In this document: piece by piece, positions 7,771 to 15,325 of the stretch
How positions within the stretch are numbered: the first letter of the stretch is position 1
Layout of the letters: every line of letters begins with the position of its first letter
Assembly: GCF_015558785.1 (NCBI RefSeq)
Contig: NZ_JADMOP010000002.1
Coordinates: forward strand, 1-44,063
Reading direction: 5' to 3'
DNA from: Collinsella aerofaciens
Lineage (GTDB): Bacteria > Actinomycetota > Coriobacteriia > Coriobacteriales > Coriobacteriaceae
DNA length: 44,063 nucleotides
Position numbers and translations under genes: made by a program
Notes under the pieces: generated by a model
The model's database searches: none
What the model was told of the DNA's origin: nothing
The model's input: the letters and a program-made list of their open reading frames with translations, nothing else

Positions 7771-10671
7771 ATGACCCAGCCCTTGCCCTGGGAAAAGAAT
7801 GTCGCGGTACCTGTGCCGCCCGCGCCGGAACCCGTGCCGCTCGATGCATACACCGCCCCTGCTGCGCCGGAGCCCGAGCTCGTTCCGCTCGACATCTACG
7901 ACGCTCCCGCGCCGGCGCCCAAGCCCGCCAAGCCGCTCGTCGACATCGACAGCCTTAATCCCGCCCAGCGCGAGGCGGTCCTGACCACCGAGGGCCCGCT
8001 GCTGGTCCTTGCCGGCGCCGGCTCGGGCAAGACCCGCGTCTTGACCTTCCGTATCGCACATATGCTCGGCGACCTGGGCGTTAAGCCCTGGCAGATCCTT
8101 GCCATCACGTTTACCAACAAGGCCGCGGCCGAGATGCGCGAGCGTCTGGCGGCACTCATCCCCAGCGGTACCCGCGGCATGTGGGTGTGCACCTTCCATG
8201 CTATGTGCGTGCGCATGCTGCGCGAGGACGCTGACCTGCTGGGCTACACCGGTCAGTTCACCATCTACGATGACGACGATTCCAAGCGCATGGTGCGCGA
8301 TATTATGCAGGCGCTCGGTATCGAGCAAAAGCAATTCCCCATCAACATGATCCGCAGCAAGATCAGTTCGGCCAAAAACGCCATGATCGGCCCCGAGGAC
8401 ATGCTCAAATCCGCCGACAGCCCCAACGACAAAAAGGCCGCGCAGGTCTACTTGGAGCTGGAACGCCGCCTGCGCGCCGCCAACGCGATGGACTTCGACG
8501 ACCTGCTCGTGCGCACGCTCGAGCTGCTGCGCACCCGCCCCGAGGTGCTCGACAAGTACCAGGAGCGCTTCCGCTACATTAGCGTCGACGAGTATCAGGA
8601 CACCAACCACGTCCAGTACGAGATCGCTAACCTGCTGGCCGCCAAGTACCAAAACCTCATGGTCGTGGGCGACGATGACCAGTCCATTTATAGCTGGCGT
8701 GGCGCCGACATCACCAACATCCTGGACTTTGAGCAGGACTTTAAAAACTGCAAGACCGTTAAGCTGGAGCAGAACTACCGCTCCACGGGCCATATCCTGA
8801 GCGCCGCCAACGCCGTGGTGCGCCACAACTCGCAGCGCAAGGACAAGCGCCTGTTTACGGCCGAGGGCGATGGCGAGAAGATCCAGGCCTTCCAGGCAAG
8901 CGATGAGCGCGACGAGGGCCGCTGGATTGCCGGCGAGATCGAGAAGCTGCACTCCAAGGGCACGAGTTACGACGACATCGCCGTGTTCTACCGCACCAAC
9001 GCTCAGTCGCGTATTCTCGAAGATATGTTCCTGCGCGCAGGCGTGCCCTACAAGATCGTGGGTGGCACGCGATTCTTCGACCGTGCCGAGATCCGCGACG
9101 TCATGGCCTATCTTAAGATGATTGTGAACCCGGCCGACGAGATGAGCGTCAAGCGCGTCATCAACACGCCGCGCCGCGGCATCGGCTCCACCTCGATTCA
9201 AAAGATTGAGCAGCTGGCACGCGACAACCGCTGCTCGTTCTTCCAAGCCTGCGAGATCGCAACAGCCGAGACGGGCATGTTTAGCGCCAAGGTGCGCAAC
9301 GGCCTGTCGAGCTTTGTGGCGCTGGTGCGCGAGGGTCGCCGCATGGACGGCGAGCTCAAGGACGTCGTCGAGATGATCGTCGATAAGACGGGCCTGCTGC
9401 AGGCTTTCCGCGCCGAGGGCACCATGGAGTCCGAGAGCCGCGCCGAGAACATCCAGGAATTCCTGGGCGTCGCCGCCGAATTTGAGGAGACGCACGAGGA
9501 TATCGAAGGTACGCTCGAGAGCTTGGAAGAGCTGCGCGCTGCCGGTGTTGCCGATGTGCCTGCTAGCGCCGAGCCCGAGCCTGTCGTGGTGAGCGCGCCT
9601 GCGCCCGAACCGGGGCCATCTGCCCCGGTATCCTCGTTTGAGGCGCTCGTTGGCGCGCGTGACGCCGCGGGCTCCAATCCGCTCGATAGCTTGGCCGCTC
9701 CGGCGCTGTCTCCGCAGGATGCCCTGGCCGCCGCCATCGCGGGCAACGCGTATGCCGCGCCGACGGAGATGCCGGCGGGTGCCGTGCATGCCGACGAGAT
9801 CGAGCGCACCTACGGTCCGCTCACCTGTAAGGCGCTGCCGGCGCTCATGGAGTGGCTGGCCCTGCGCTCCGACTTGGATTCCCTGGCCGGCGAGACGCAT
9901 GCCATTACCATGATGACCATCCACTCCGCCAAGGGCCTGGAGTTCCCGGCGGTGTTCGTGGCCGGCATGGAGGAGGGTATCTTCCCGCACGTGCACGACT
10001 TTGGCGGTAGTGACGATCCGGGCAAGCTCGAGGAGGAGCGTCGCTTGGCCTACGTCGCCATCACGCGTGCTCGCAAGCGCCTGTTCCTGACCTATGCGGC
10101 CACGCGTCGCACCTACGGCTCGACCTCTGCCAACCCGCGCTCGCGCTTCCTCAACGAGATTCCGTTTGAGGATATCGAGTTTAGCGGCATCGGTTCTGCC
10201 GGTTTTGAGGGCACGGGCTGGGAGAAGCGCGGCGACCGTCACGGCACCTTTGGCTCGGGCATGGGCTCGGATATGTACGGCGGCAAGGTGTTTGGCTCGC
10301 ATACGCGCTCGACCGGCGGTTCCGGTTCGCGCGGCGGATCGAGCTTTGACGATTTCTTTGGCGGCAGCAGTTACGGGACCGAGCGCCATCGTGGGGTTTC
10401 GCCTGACGCCGGCCGTGTTGCCTCGACTTTTGGTTCGGGCGCGTCGCGAGCCAAAAAGCCGTCTTCCAAGGTGTCCCCGACGGTGGAGCGCAAGGTCGAT
10501 CGTGCCAGCGCATCGCAGGACTTTGCCGCGGGCGATACCGTGAGCCACAAGACTTTTGGCACGGGTACCGTGATCTCGGTCGCCGGAGACATGATCGAGG
10601 TTCAATTCGAAAAGACCGGCCAGACCAAAAAGCTTATGAAGGGCTTTGCTCCGATCGTCAAGCTGTCGTGA
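7771..10671 (+). CDS. pcrA: UvrD/PcrA-type superfamily 1A DNA helicase
   Basis: This 966-residue ATP-driven 3'-5' helicase is expected to act in repair, removal of recombinase filaments and transcription-coupled events. Motifs run in order: Q motif LNPAQREAVL, Walker A AGAGSGKT (residues 81-88), Ia TFTNKAAAEMRERL, Walker B DEYQDTNHVQ (about 272), III DDDQSIYSWRGAD, IV LEQNYRST, V TIHSAKGLEF and VI EERRLAYVAITRAR. Additions are a Pro/Ala-rich N-terminus of about 60 residues, an Ala/Pro/Glu-rich insertion at about 583-696 in domain 2B, a Gly/Ser-rich linker, and a C-terminal Tudor-like fold (VSHKTFGTGTVISVAGDMIE) that in PcrA binds RNA polymerase. GAGGAG before ATG 7771 sets the start. Confidence 0.96.
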   Translation: MTQPLPWEKNVAVPVPPAPEPVPLDAYTAPAAPEPELVPLDIYDAPAPAPKPAKPLVDIDSLNPAQREAVLTTEGPLLVLAGAGSGKTRVLTFRIAHMLGDLGVKPWQILAITFTNKAAAEMRERLAALIPSGTRGMWVCTFHAMCVRMLREDADLLGYTGQFTIYDDDDSKRMVRDIMQALGIEQKQFPINMIRSKISSAKNAMIGPEDMLKSADSPNDKKAAQVYLELERRLRAANAMDFDDLLVRTLELLRTRPEVLDKYQERFRYISVDEYQDTNHVQYEIANLLAAKYQNLMVVGDDDQSIYSWRGADITNILDFEQDFKNCKTVKLEQNYRSTGHILSAANAVVRHNSQRKDKRLFTAEGDGEKIQAFQASDERDEGRWIAGEIEKLHSKGTSYDDIAVFYRTNAQSRILEDMFLRAGVPYKIVGGTRFFDRAEIRDVMAYLKMIVNPADEMSVKRVINTPRRGIGSTSIQKIEQLARDNRCSFFQACEIATAETGMFSAKVRNGLSSFVALVREGRRMDGELKDVVEMIVDKTGLLQAFRAEGTMESESRAENIQEFLGVAAEFEETHEDIEGTLESLEELRAAGVADVPASAEPEPVVVSAPAPEPGPSAPVSSFEALVGARDAAGSNPLDSLAAPALSPQDALAAAIAGNAYAAPTEMPAGAVHADEIERTYGPLTCKALPALMEWLALRSDLDSLAGETHAITMMTIHSAKGLEFPAVFVAGMEEGIFPHVHDFGGSDDPGKLEEERRLAYVAITRARKRLFLTYAATRRTYGSTSANPRSRFLNEIPFEDIEFSGIGSAGFEGTGWEKRGDRHGTFGSGMGSDMYGGKVFGSHTRSTGGSGSRGGSSFDDFFGGSSYGTERHRGVSPDAGRVASTFGSGASRAKKPSSKVSPTVERKVDRASASQDFAAGDTVSHKTFGTGTVISVAGDMIEVQFEKTGQTKKLMKGFAPIVKLS

Positions 10672-10680
10672 TCCCGGCGG

Positions 10681-10805
10681 ACCTGGGCGGGCGTATGGGG
10701 CAACATCGCCTGCTCGGGCAGTCCTGCTCGCACGGAGAGCACATTAAGTGCTCTCCGGCTCGTGCGGAACTCGCGATCGATGTTGCCCCATACGCCCGTC
10801 CAGGT
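10681..10805. repeat. Very long near-perfect hairpin between convergent genes
   Basis: Arms of 28 bases (10681-10708 and 10778-10805) match with a single mismatch that would be a G-U pair in RNA; they begin ACCTGGGCGGGCGTATGGGG. The interior holds a second hairpin, GGAGAGCAC facing GTGCTCTCC (10734-10756) around ATTAA. The structure starts nine bases after the helicase stop codon, before the convergent manA. It is the third and longest giant hairpin of the window. Confidence 0.85.
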
Positions 10806-10887
10806 CCTTAGATAACGTTGCTTGCGAACGTCGCTCTGCTCGTCCGCTTTTTTGATCTGGAGAGCCGGGTGGGCTGATATATATGGA

Positions 10888-10925
10888 CAAGGGGCTCCCC
10901 CGTTGGTGAACGGGGGAGCCCCTTG
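10888..10925. terminator. Bidirectional terminator between pcrA and manA
   Basis: A perfect 17-bp stem, CAAGGGGCTCCCCCGTT against AACGGGGGAGCCCCTTG, with loop GGTG. It lies 25 bp beyond the manA stop codon on the minus strand. The T-runs are short on both sides, but the stem is very stable. Confidence 0.75.
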
Positions 10926-10949
10926 TTGCGTTTGGGTTGTTGGTGCGAA

Positions 10950-11882
10950 CTAGAGGTGGCTGATGATCAGTTCCATCTTGCCTTCGAGGTCGATGGAGCT
11001 GACGGTGCTCGGGGCCAGCAGGTGGCTTCCCTTGTGGACGGGGTCGCCGCAGACGGTGCCTTCGCCGTCGATGACCGACAGGCACATGAAGGGCCAGCGC
11101 TGGTCGAGGGTCTTGCTGCCGTTGGCGCGCACGCGATCGACGGTGTAGCAGGGGTTGGACTCGAGCTCGGTCACGCCGTCCACCTCGGGCGCGGTCACCG
11201 TGCCGTCGGTCGGAGCCTGAGCATCAAAGTCGATGCAGTCGAGGCTCTGCTCAATGTGCAGCGGGCGCAGCTTTCCGTCGGTGCCGGGGCGGTCGTAGTC
11301 GTACAGGCGATATGTCACGTCGCTCGACTGCTGCGTCTCCAGAATCAGCGTGCCGGTCTTGATGGCGTGAACGGTGCCGGAGTCGATCTGGAAAAAGTCT
11401 CCCTTGTGAATCGGCAGCACGTTGAGCATCTCGTCCCAACGGCCCCCCTCGATCATCTGCGCGGCCTCGGCGCGGTCGTGCGCGCGCTGGCCGACGATGA
11501 TCGTGGCACCGGGCTCGCAGTCCAGTACATACCAGCACTCGGTTTTGCCCAGGCTGCCGTTCTCGTGCTTGGCGGCGTACTCGTCGTTGGGATGAATCTG
11601 GATCGAAAGGTCGTCCTTGGCGTCCAGAATCTTGATGAGCAGCGGGAACTCCTTGCCCTCGCAGTTGCCAAAGAGCTCGCGGTGCTCGGCCCACAGCCAC
11701 GACAGCGTGTGGCCGGCGTACGGTCCCTCCGCAATCTGGCAGTCGCCGTTGGGATGGGCCGAGATGGCCCAGCACTCACCGATGGGACCCTCGGGAATGT
11801 CGTAGCCAAACACGGTCTCCAACTGGCGGCCGCCCCAGATCTTCTCGTGGAAGATCGGCGTGAGTTTAATCAAATCGGACAT
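10950..11882 (-). CDS. manA: Mannose-6-phosphate isomerase, class I
   Basis: ManA interconverts mannose-6-P and fructose-6-P in the cytoplasm, using one zinc ion in a cupin fold. The 310 residues are typical of the short Firmicutes-type enzyme. Visible signatures are KLTPIFHEKIWGGRQL at the N-terminus, GECWAISAHPNG, the zinc ligands in IKILDAKDDLSIQIHPND and KTECWYVLD, and the second cupin histidine in DSGTVHAIKTG. The frame extends to ATG 11888, but GGGAG is only one base from that codon and seven from ATG 11882, so the latter is preferred. It lies 68 bp downstream of a GntR regulator on the same strand and is probably co-transcribed with it, linking mannose or hexose use to that regulator. 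Confidence 0.95.
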   Translation of the reverse strand: MSDLIKLTPIFHEKIWGGRQLETVFGYDIPEGPIGECWAISAHPNGDCQIAEGPYAGHTLSWLWAEHRELFGNCEGKEFPLLIKILDAKDDLSIQIHPNDEYAAKHENGSLGKTECWYVLDCEPGATIIVGQRAHDRAEAAQMIEGGRWDEMLNVLPIHKGDFFQIDSGTVHAIKTGTLILETQQSSDVTYRLYDYDRPGTDGKLRPLHIEQSLDCIDFDAQAPTDGTVTAPEVDGVTELESNPCYTVDRVRANGSKTLDQRWPFMCLSVIDGEGTVCGDPVHKGSHLLAPSTVSSIDLEGKMELIISHL

Positions 11883-11956
11883 GTGCATACTCCCATAAGG
11901 TTGTGCGGGTGCCGCGTAAGACGGCTCAAAACGAGCGCCCGCGTGACTACAAAAAC

Positions 11957-12676
11957 CTATGCCAACGTTACGTTGTGCAACTCAAAGCGATCGCCAACGT
12001 TGCGCGAGATCGAATACTCAAAGGCGGCGCCGCTGTCCAAAAAGCCAATCTGGGTGAGCTCGAGCAGGGGAGAGCCAAGTTTGGTGTCCAGACGCTCGGC
12101 TTCTTCCTCGGTTGCTGCCACGGCGCGAATGGTACGGTGGAAGCTCGAAATCTTCAGCCCACATTGCTCGCGGATGAAGCGGTAGACCGATCCGTACAGG
12201 TCCTTCTTTTTAAGGCCTGGAATCAGCTCGAGGGGCATGTAGGTGTACTCGATAACGATGGGCTTCTCCTCGGCCTGACGCACGCGCACGACGTGATAGG
12301 CAAAGTCATCCTCGGCAATTCCCAGCTGGGCTGCGATGTCCGCTGGTGGATTAACGATCGAGAAATCGTAGACCACCGAGGTCACCTTCTCCCCGCGATG
12401 CTCATACGAAAAACCCTGGGTACGGTCGTTTTTGCCCTGGAAAAACGCCTGGCCGGGAAGCCCCGCCGTGTCCTTAACGTAGGTACCCGATCCGCGTCGG
12501 CTGGTAATAAGACCTTCCTCGGTGATTTGCTCAATAGCTCGTTTGACGGTGATTTTGGAAACGTTATAGAGCTTGCAGAACTCAACGACGGTAGGAAGCT
12601 TGTCGCCCGGTTTAAGAGCGCCATCCTCGATGCTTCGACGAATATCTGCAGCTATCGCCTCGTATTTGGGAATCAA
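11957..12676 (-). CDS. GntR-family regulator with UTRA domain
   Basis: This 239-residue DNA-binding repressor or activator is expected to respond to a sugar phosphate. Residues 1-70 form the winged helix typical of GntR proteins (MIPKYEAIAADIRRSIEDG, LPTVVEFCKLYNVSKITVKR, GLITSRRGSGTYV). The remainder is a UTRA ligand domain with RVRQAEEKPIVIEYTYMPLE and the terminal FEYSISRNVGDRFEL. It starts at TTG 12676, four bases after a perfect AAAGGAGG. The gene precedes manA on the same strand and diverges from the ROK glucokinase, so these two are its likely targets. Its sequence differs clearly from the second GntR/UTRA protein near the nag genes. The ligand is not determinable. Confidence 0.92.
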   Translation of the reverse strand: MIPKYEAIAADIRRSIEDGALKPGDKLPTVVEFCKLYNVSKITVKRAIEQITEEGLITSRRGSGTYVKDTAGLPGQAFFQGKNDRTQGFSYEHRGEKVTSVVYDFSIVNPPADIAAQLGIAEDDFAYHVVRVRQAEEKPIVIEYTYMPLELIPGLKKKDLYGSVYRFIREQCGLKISSFHRTIRAVAATEEEAERLDTKLGSPLLELTQIGFLDSGAAFEYSISRNVGDRFELHNVTLA

Positions 12677-13012
12677 GGAACCTCCTTTCCAACTTGATTG
12701 AGAATAAAAGAAAGTATAGTCAACACCTAAGTATCTCTATTGAGTTATTGAAAAGTTCGAGAAAGATAAAATTAAAAGTCGCCCCGCTTGTAAAATTAGA
12801 GCGTTTTAAATGATAAACATCTGAGTAGTGTCGTGTTGAGAAATGATCGGTCCGAGGACGGGGCCGAACCGATATAACACCCAGCGAACCGAATCTCGTA
12901 CTCTGCGCTTCCCCAGATAAAACCTGCCAAAACAAACCTGTCCTTTTTGGTAGGTTTTTGCCTTGGGAGCGGTACCATACAGGCAATGTTTAAACGAGAA
13001 AGGCGGGCTCCC
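12677..13012. promoter_or_regulatory. AT-rich divergent control region between GntR gene and glucokinase
   Basis: The 336-bp gap is much richer in A/T than its surroundings. On the minus strand TTGACTATACT (12723-12713) offers -35/-10-like elements for the regulator. On the plus strand TACCAT (12973-12978) is a -10 of the kind repeated before several genes here. A terminator-like hairpin, AAAACCTGCCAAAA (12919-12932) with TTTTTGGTAGGTTTTT (12944-12959), lies just before it although no gene reads into it. No convincing coding sequence is present. Confidence 0.5.
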
Positions 13013-13966
13013 ATGGAACCTAAGCAGTATTACATCGGCATCGACGTCGGCGGCACCTCGGTCAAGGAGGGTCTGTTCGATGAGGACGGAAACCTGCTTG
13101 CCAAGGCCAGCGTGCCCACGCCTCCCATCGTTGACGCCGCGGGCTTTGCCGCGGTGACCGAGGCTATCGACCAGGTGGTCGCCAAGGCCCAGATTCCGCG
13201 CGCCTTTGTGGCGGGTATTGGCCTGGCCGTTCCGTGCCCCATCCCGGCATCGGGCGATGCCAAGGTCAAGGCCAACATTGCCATTAACCTGCCTGAGCTG
13301 AGAGTCGCCATTCAGGAGCACTGCCCCGACGCGGTCGTTAAGTACGAGAACGATGCCAACGCCGCCGCCATGGGCGAGGCCTGGCTCGGCTCTGCCAAGG
13401 GCGTGCAGAACGTGGTGATGGTCACCATCGGTACCGGCGTGGGCGGCGGCGTTATCGTTAACGGCGACGTGGTATCGGGCGTTGTGGGTGCTGGCGGCGA
13501 GATTGGCCACATGTGCCTGAACCCGGCCGAGGAGCGCACCTGCGGCTGCGGCGGCCATGGCCACCTGGAGCAGTATTCCAGCGCCACCGGCGTGGTGAGC
13601 AACTACCTTGCCGAGTGCAAGAAGGCGGGCGTCGAGCCCATCGAGCTGACCGGCCCCTCCGATTCCAAGGACGTGTTCCAGGCTTGTCGCGAGGGCGACA
13701 AGCTCGCGCTGGCCGCGGCCGATACCATGGCCGACTATCTCGGCCGCGCACTGGCGCTTATTGCCAACGTGGTTGATCCCGAGATGTTCCTCATCGGCGG
13801 CGGCGCCTCCGCCTCGGCCGATGTCTACCTCGACAAGGTTCGCGAGCACTTTAAGCAGTACGCGCTTTCCGCCTCGCGCGAGACGCCCATTAAGGTCGCT
13901 TCGCTCGGAAACGACGCCGGCATCATCGGTGCCGCCTACGTAGCCCTGCGCGCTGCCGGTAAATAA
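13013..13966 (+). CDS. ROK-family glucokinase
   Basis: The 317-residue cytoplasmic kinase probably phosphorylates glucose, or a related hexose, with ATP. Residues 9-20 are the phosphate-binding IGIDVGGTSVKEG; VGGGVIVNGDVV and the ROK signature follow. The zinc site reads TCGCGGHGHLE, with His where many members have the third Cys, a variant also found in actinobacterial kinases. ENDANAAAMGE contains the catalytic Asp-type segment, and LIGGGAS the second phosphate loop. The frame opens at GTG 12947, but GAGAAAGG (12996-13003) positions ATG 13013 as the start. It is divergent from the GntR-manA pair. The substrate could also be mannose, N-acetylmannosamine or another sugar; ROK sequences do not decide this. 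Confidence 0.9.
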   Translation: MEPKQYYIGIDVGGTSVKEGLFDEDGNLLAKASVPTPPIVDAAGFAAVTEAIDQVVAKAQIPRAFVAGIGLAVPCPIPASGDAKVKANIAINLPELRVAIQEHCPDAVVKYENDANAAAMGEAWLGSAKGVQNVVMVTIGTGVGGGVIVNGDVVSGVVGAGGEIGHMCLNPAEERTCGCGGHGHLEQYSSATGVVSNYLAECKKAGVEPIELTGPSDSKDVFQACREGDKLALAAADTMADYLGRALALIANVVDPEMFLIGGGASASADVYLDKVREHFKQYALSASRETPIKVASLGNDAGIIGAAYVALRAAGK

Positions 13967-13967
13967 C

Positions 13968-14020
13968 TGGTGCAAGGGGGACAGGTTACATTGCACCAAC
14001 ATGGTGCAAAAGGGACAGCC
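13968..14020. repeat. GGGAC-family inverted pair plus extra half unit
   Basis: TGGTGCAA (13968-13975) and TTGCACCA (13991-13998) face each other across GGGGGACAGGTTACA. A second copy of the start, TGGTGCAAAAGGGACAG, follows at 14003-14019. It begins one base after the glucokinase stop codon. The motif is homologous to the single unit at 7597-7621. Confidence 0.75.
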
Positions 14021-14134
14021 TTGGCCCCCGTGCCTGCGCCCCAAAATATGCCGTGGCCCTTCCGTCTGCGAAGGCTCGGCATCGGCGTGCTACCATAGCT
14101 ACGTCCAAGTACACATATCAAGTGGAGGATATCC

Positions 14135-15058
14135 ATGGCAAACGTTCTTGTCTTTGGTCACCAGAACCCCGATAACGACGCCATCATGAGCGCCGTCGTC
14201 CTGTCCCAGCTGCTCAACCAGGTTGAGTATGCCGGCAACACCTACGAGGCCTGCGCCCTTGGTCAGCTTCCGGCCGAGTCCGCCAAGCTGCTCGCCGACG
14301 CCGGCATTGCCGAGCCCCGCGTGATCGAGTCCGTCGAGGCCGGTCAGCTCGTCGTCCTCACCGACCACAACGAGTCTGCCCAGTCCGTCGCCGGTCTTAA
14401 GGACGCCACGGTCTTTGGCGTCGTCGACCACCACCGCATCGGCGACTTCGAGACCGCCGGCCCGCTGCACTACATCTGCCTGCCCTGGGGCTCCAGCTGC
14501 ACCATCGTCACCAAGCTCGCCGGCGTGCTCGGCGTTGAGCTTTCCGACGTCCAGGCCAAGCTGCTACTCTCGGCCATGATGACCGACACGCTCATGCTCA
14601 AGAGCCCCACCACCACCGATGTCGACCGCGCCGTCGCCGCCAGGCTCGGCGAGCAGGTGGGCGTCGACCCGGTCAAGTTTGGCATGGAGGTCTTCCTCAC
14701 CCGTCCGTCCGGCTCCTTCACCGCAGCCGAGATGGTCGGCAACGACATCAAGATGTTCGAGCCCGCCGGCAAGAAGCTGCTCATCGGCCAGTACGAGACC
14801 GTCGACAAGAGTCGCGCGCTCGGCATGATCGACGAGATTCGCGAGGCCATGCGCGCCTACGCCGCCGAGAAGGGTGCCGACGGCATTGTCCTGTGCATCA
14901 CCGACATCATGGAGGAGGGCTCGCAGGTCCTGCTCGAGGGCGAGACCGAGGCTGCTCAGAAGGGCCTGGGCATTGCCGACGAGCACGACGGCGTCTGGAT
15001 GCCGGGCGTCCTCTCCCGTAAGAAGCAGGTCGCTGCCCCCATCATGGCCGCCTGCTAG
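14135..15058 (+). CDS. ppaC: Manganese-dependent (family II) inorganic pyrophosphatase
   Basis: This enzyme hydrolyses pyrophosphate in the cytoplasm, driving biosynthetic reactions, and uses Mn2+ or Co2+. The 307 residues match family II. Metal ligands are visible in FGHQNPDNDAI (His and two Asp near residues 8-14), in the segment MMTDTLMLKSPT, and in the DHH motif VVDHHRIGDF near residues 96-101. The C-terminal DHHA2 domain ends with the substrate-binding SRKKQVAAP. GTGGAGG precedes the ATG, and TACCAT at 14091-14096 is a plausible -10 box. Codons are strongly C/G-ended, as expected for an abundant housekeeping enzyme. It is monocistronic and closed by its own terminator. Confidence 0.97.
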   Translation: MANVLVFGHQNPDNDAIMSAVVLSQLLNQVEYAGNTYEACALGQLPAESAKLLADAGIAEPRVIESVEAGQLVVLTDHNESAQSVAGLKDATVFGVVDHHRIGDFETAGPLHYICLPWGSSCTIVTKLAGVLGVELSDVQAKLLLSAMMTDTLMLKSPTTTDVDRAVAARLGEQVGVDPVKFGMEVFLTRPSGSFTAAEMVGNDIKMFEPAGKKLLIGQYETVDKSRALGMIDEIREAMRAYAAEKGADGIVLCITDIMEEGSQVLLEGETEAAQKGLGIADEHDGVWMPGVLSRKKQVAAPIMAAC

Positions 15059-15078
15059 GTTTAGTTGACCAAACGCCA

Positions 15079-15118
15079 CGACCGGATCGCGGACGCCCCG
15101 CGCTCCGGTCGTTTTTTG
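15079..15118 (+). terminator. Rho-independent terminator of ppaC
   Basis: ACGACCGGA pairs with TCCGGTCGT around an inner GCG-rich loop, and a TTTTTT run follows. Confidence 0.88.
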
Positions 15119-15139
15119 TGCACGTCGCCGCGTCGTCTC

Positions 15140-15325
15140 TTGGACAGGCGTGCCCGTGCCGTTGAGCAAATAATGTTCAACCTGTGGTTCCGCTTTTCGG
15201 CCACGCCTGCGTGCCTGTCGTGCAGGGTAGGCTAGATGCAAGCGTAATACGTTAGAGCGCGGCGCCGCCACTTGGGCGGGCCGTGCTTTTTTAAGACGGG
15301 AGCTTTCCCGTGAAAGGAGCCGCCC
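15140..15325 (+). promoter_or_regulatory. Structured leader with terminator before nhaA
   Basis: Three structural parts precede nhaA. First, CAGGCGTG (15145-15152) pairs with CACGCCTG (15202-15209) and encloses small hairpins such as GTTGA/TCAAC (15161-15181) and GTGG/CCAC. Second, a GC-rich terminator-like hairpin (about 15255-15287) ends in a run of six T. Third, ACGGGA-GCTT-TCCCGT (15296-15311) stands just before AAAGGAG (15313-15319). This is the layout of a transcription-attenuating leader. Known nhaA-associated RNA classes sense Li+ (nhaA-I, nhaA-II), but no match to their consensus is claimed. No clear promoter upstream could be named. Confidence 0.5.

Noticed and set aside
7753-10605. 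Minus-strand frame of about 950 codons opposite the helicase gene
   Set aside because: Antisense shadow of a high-GC gene; no known motifs, while the + strand reads a full set of helicase motifs.
12720-12986. Small minus-strand frame in the AT-rich divergent region
   Set aside because: No ribosome site, poor coding bias and overlap with the promoter region.
12806-14044. Minus-strand frame opposite the ROK glucokinase
   Set aside because: Antisense shadow with no family features.
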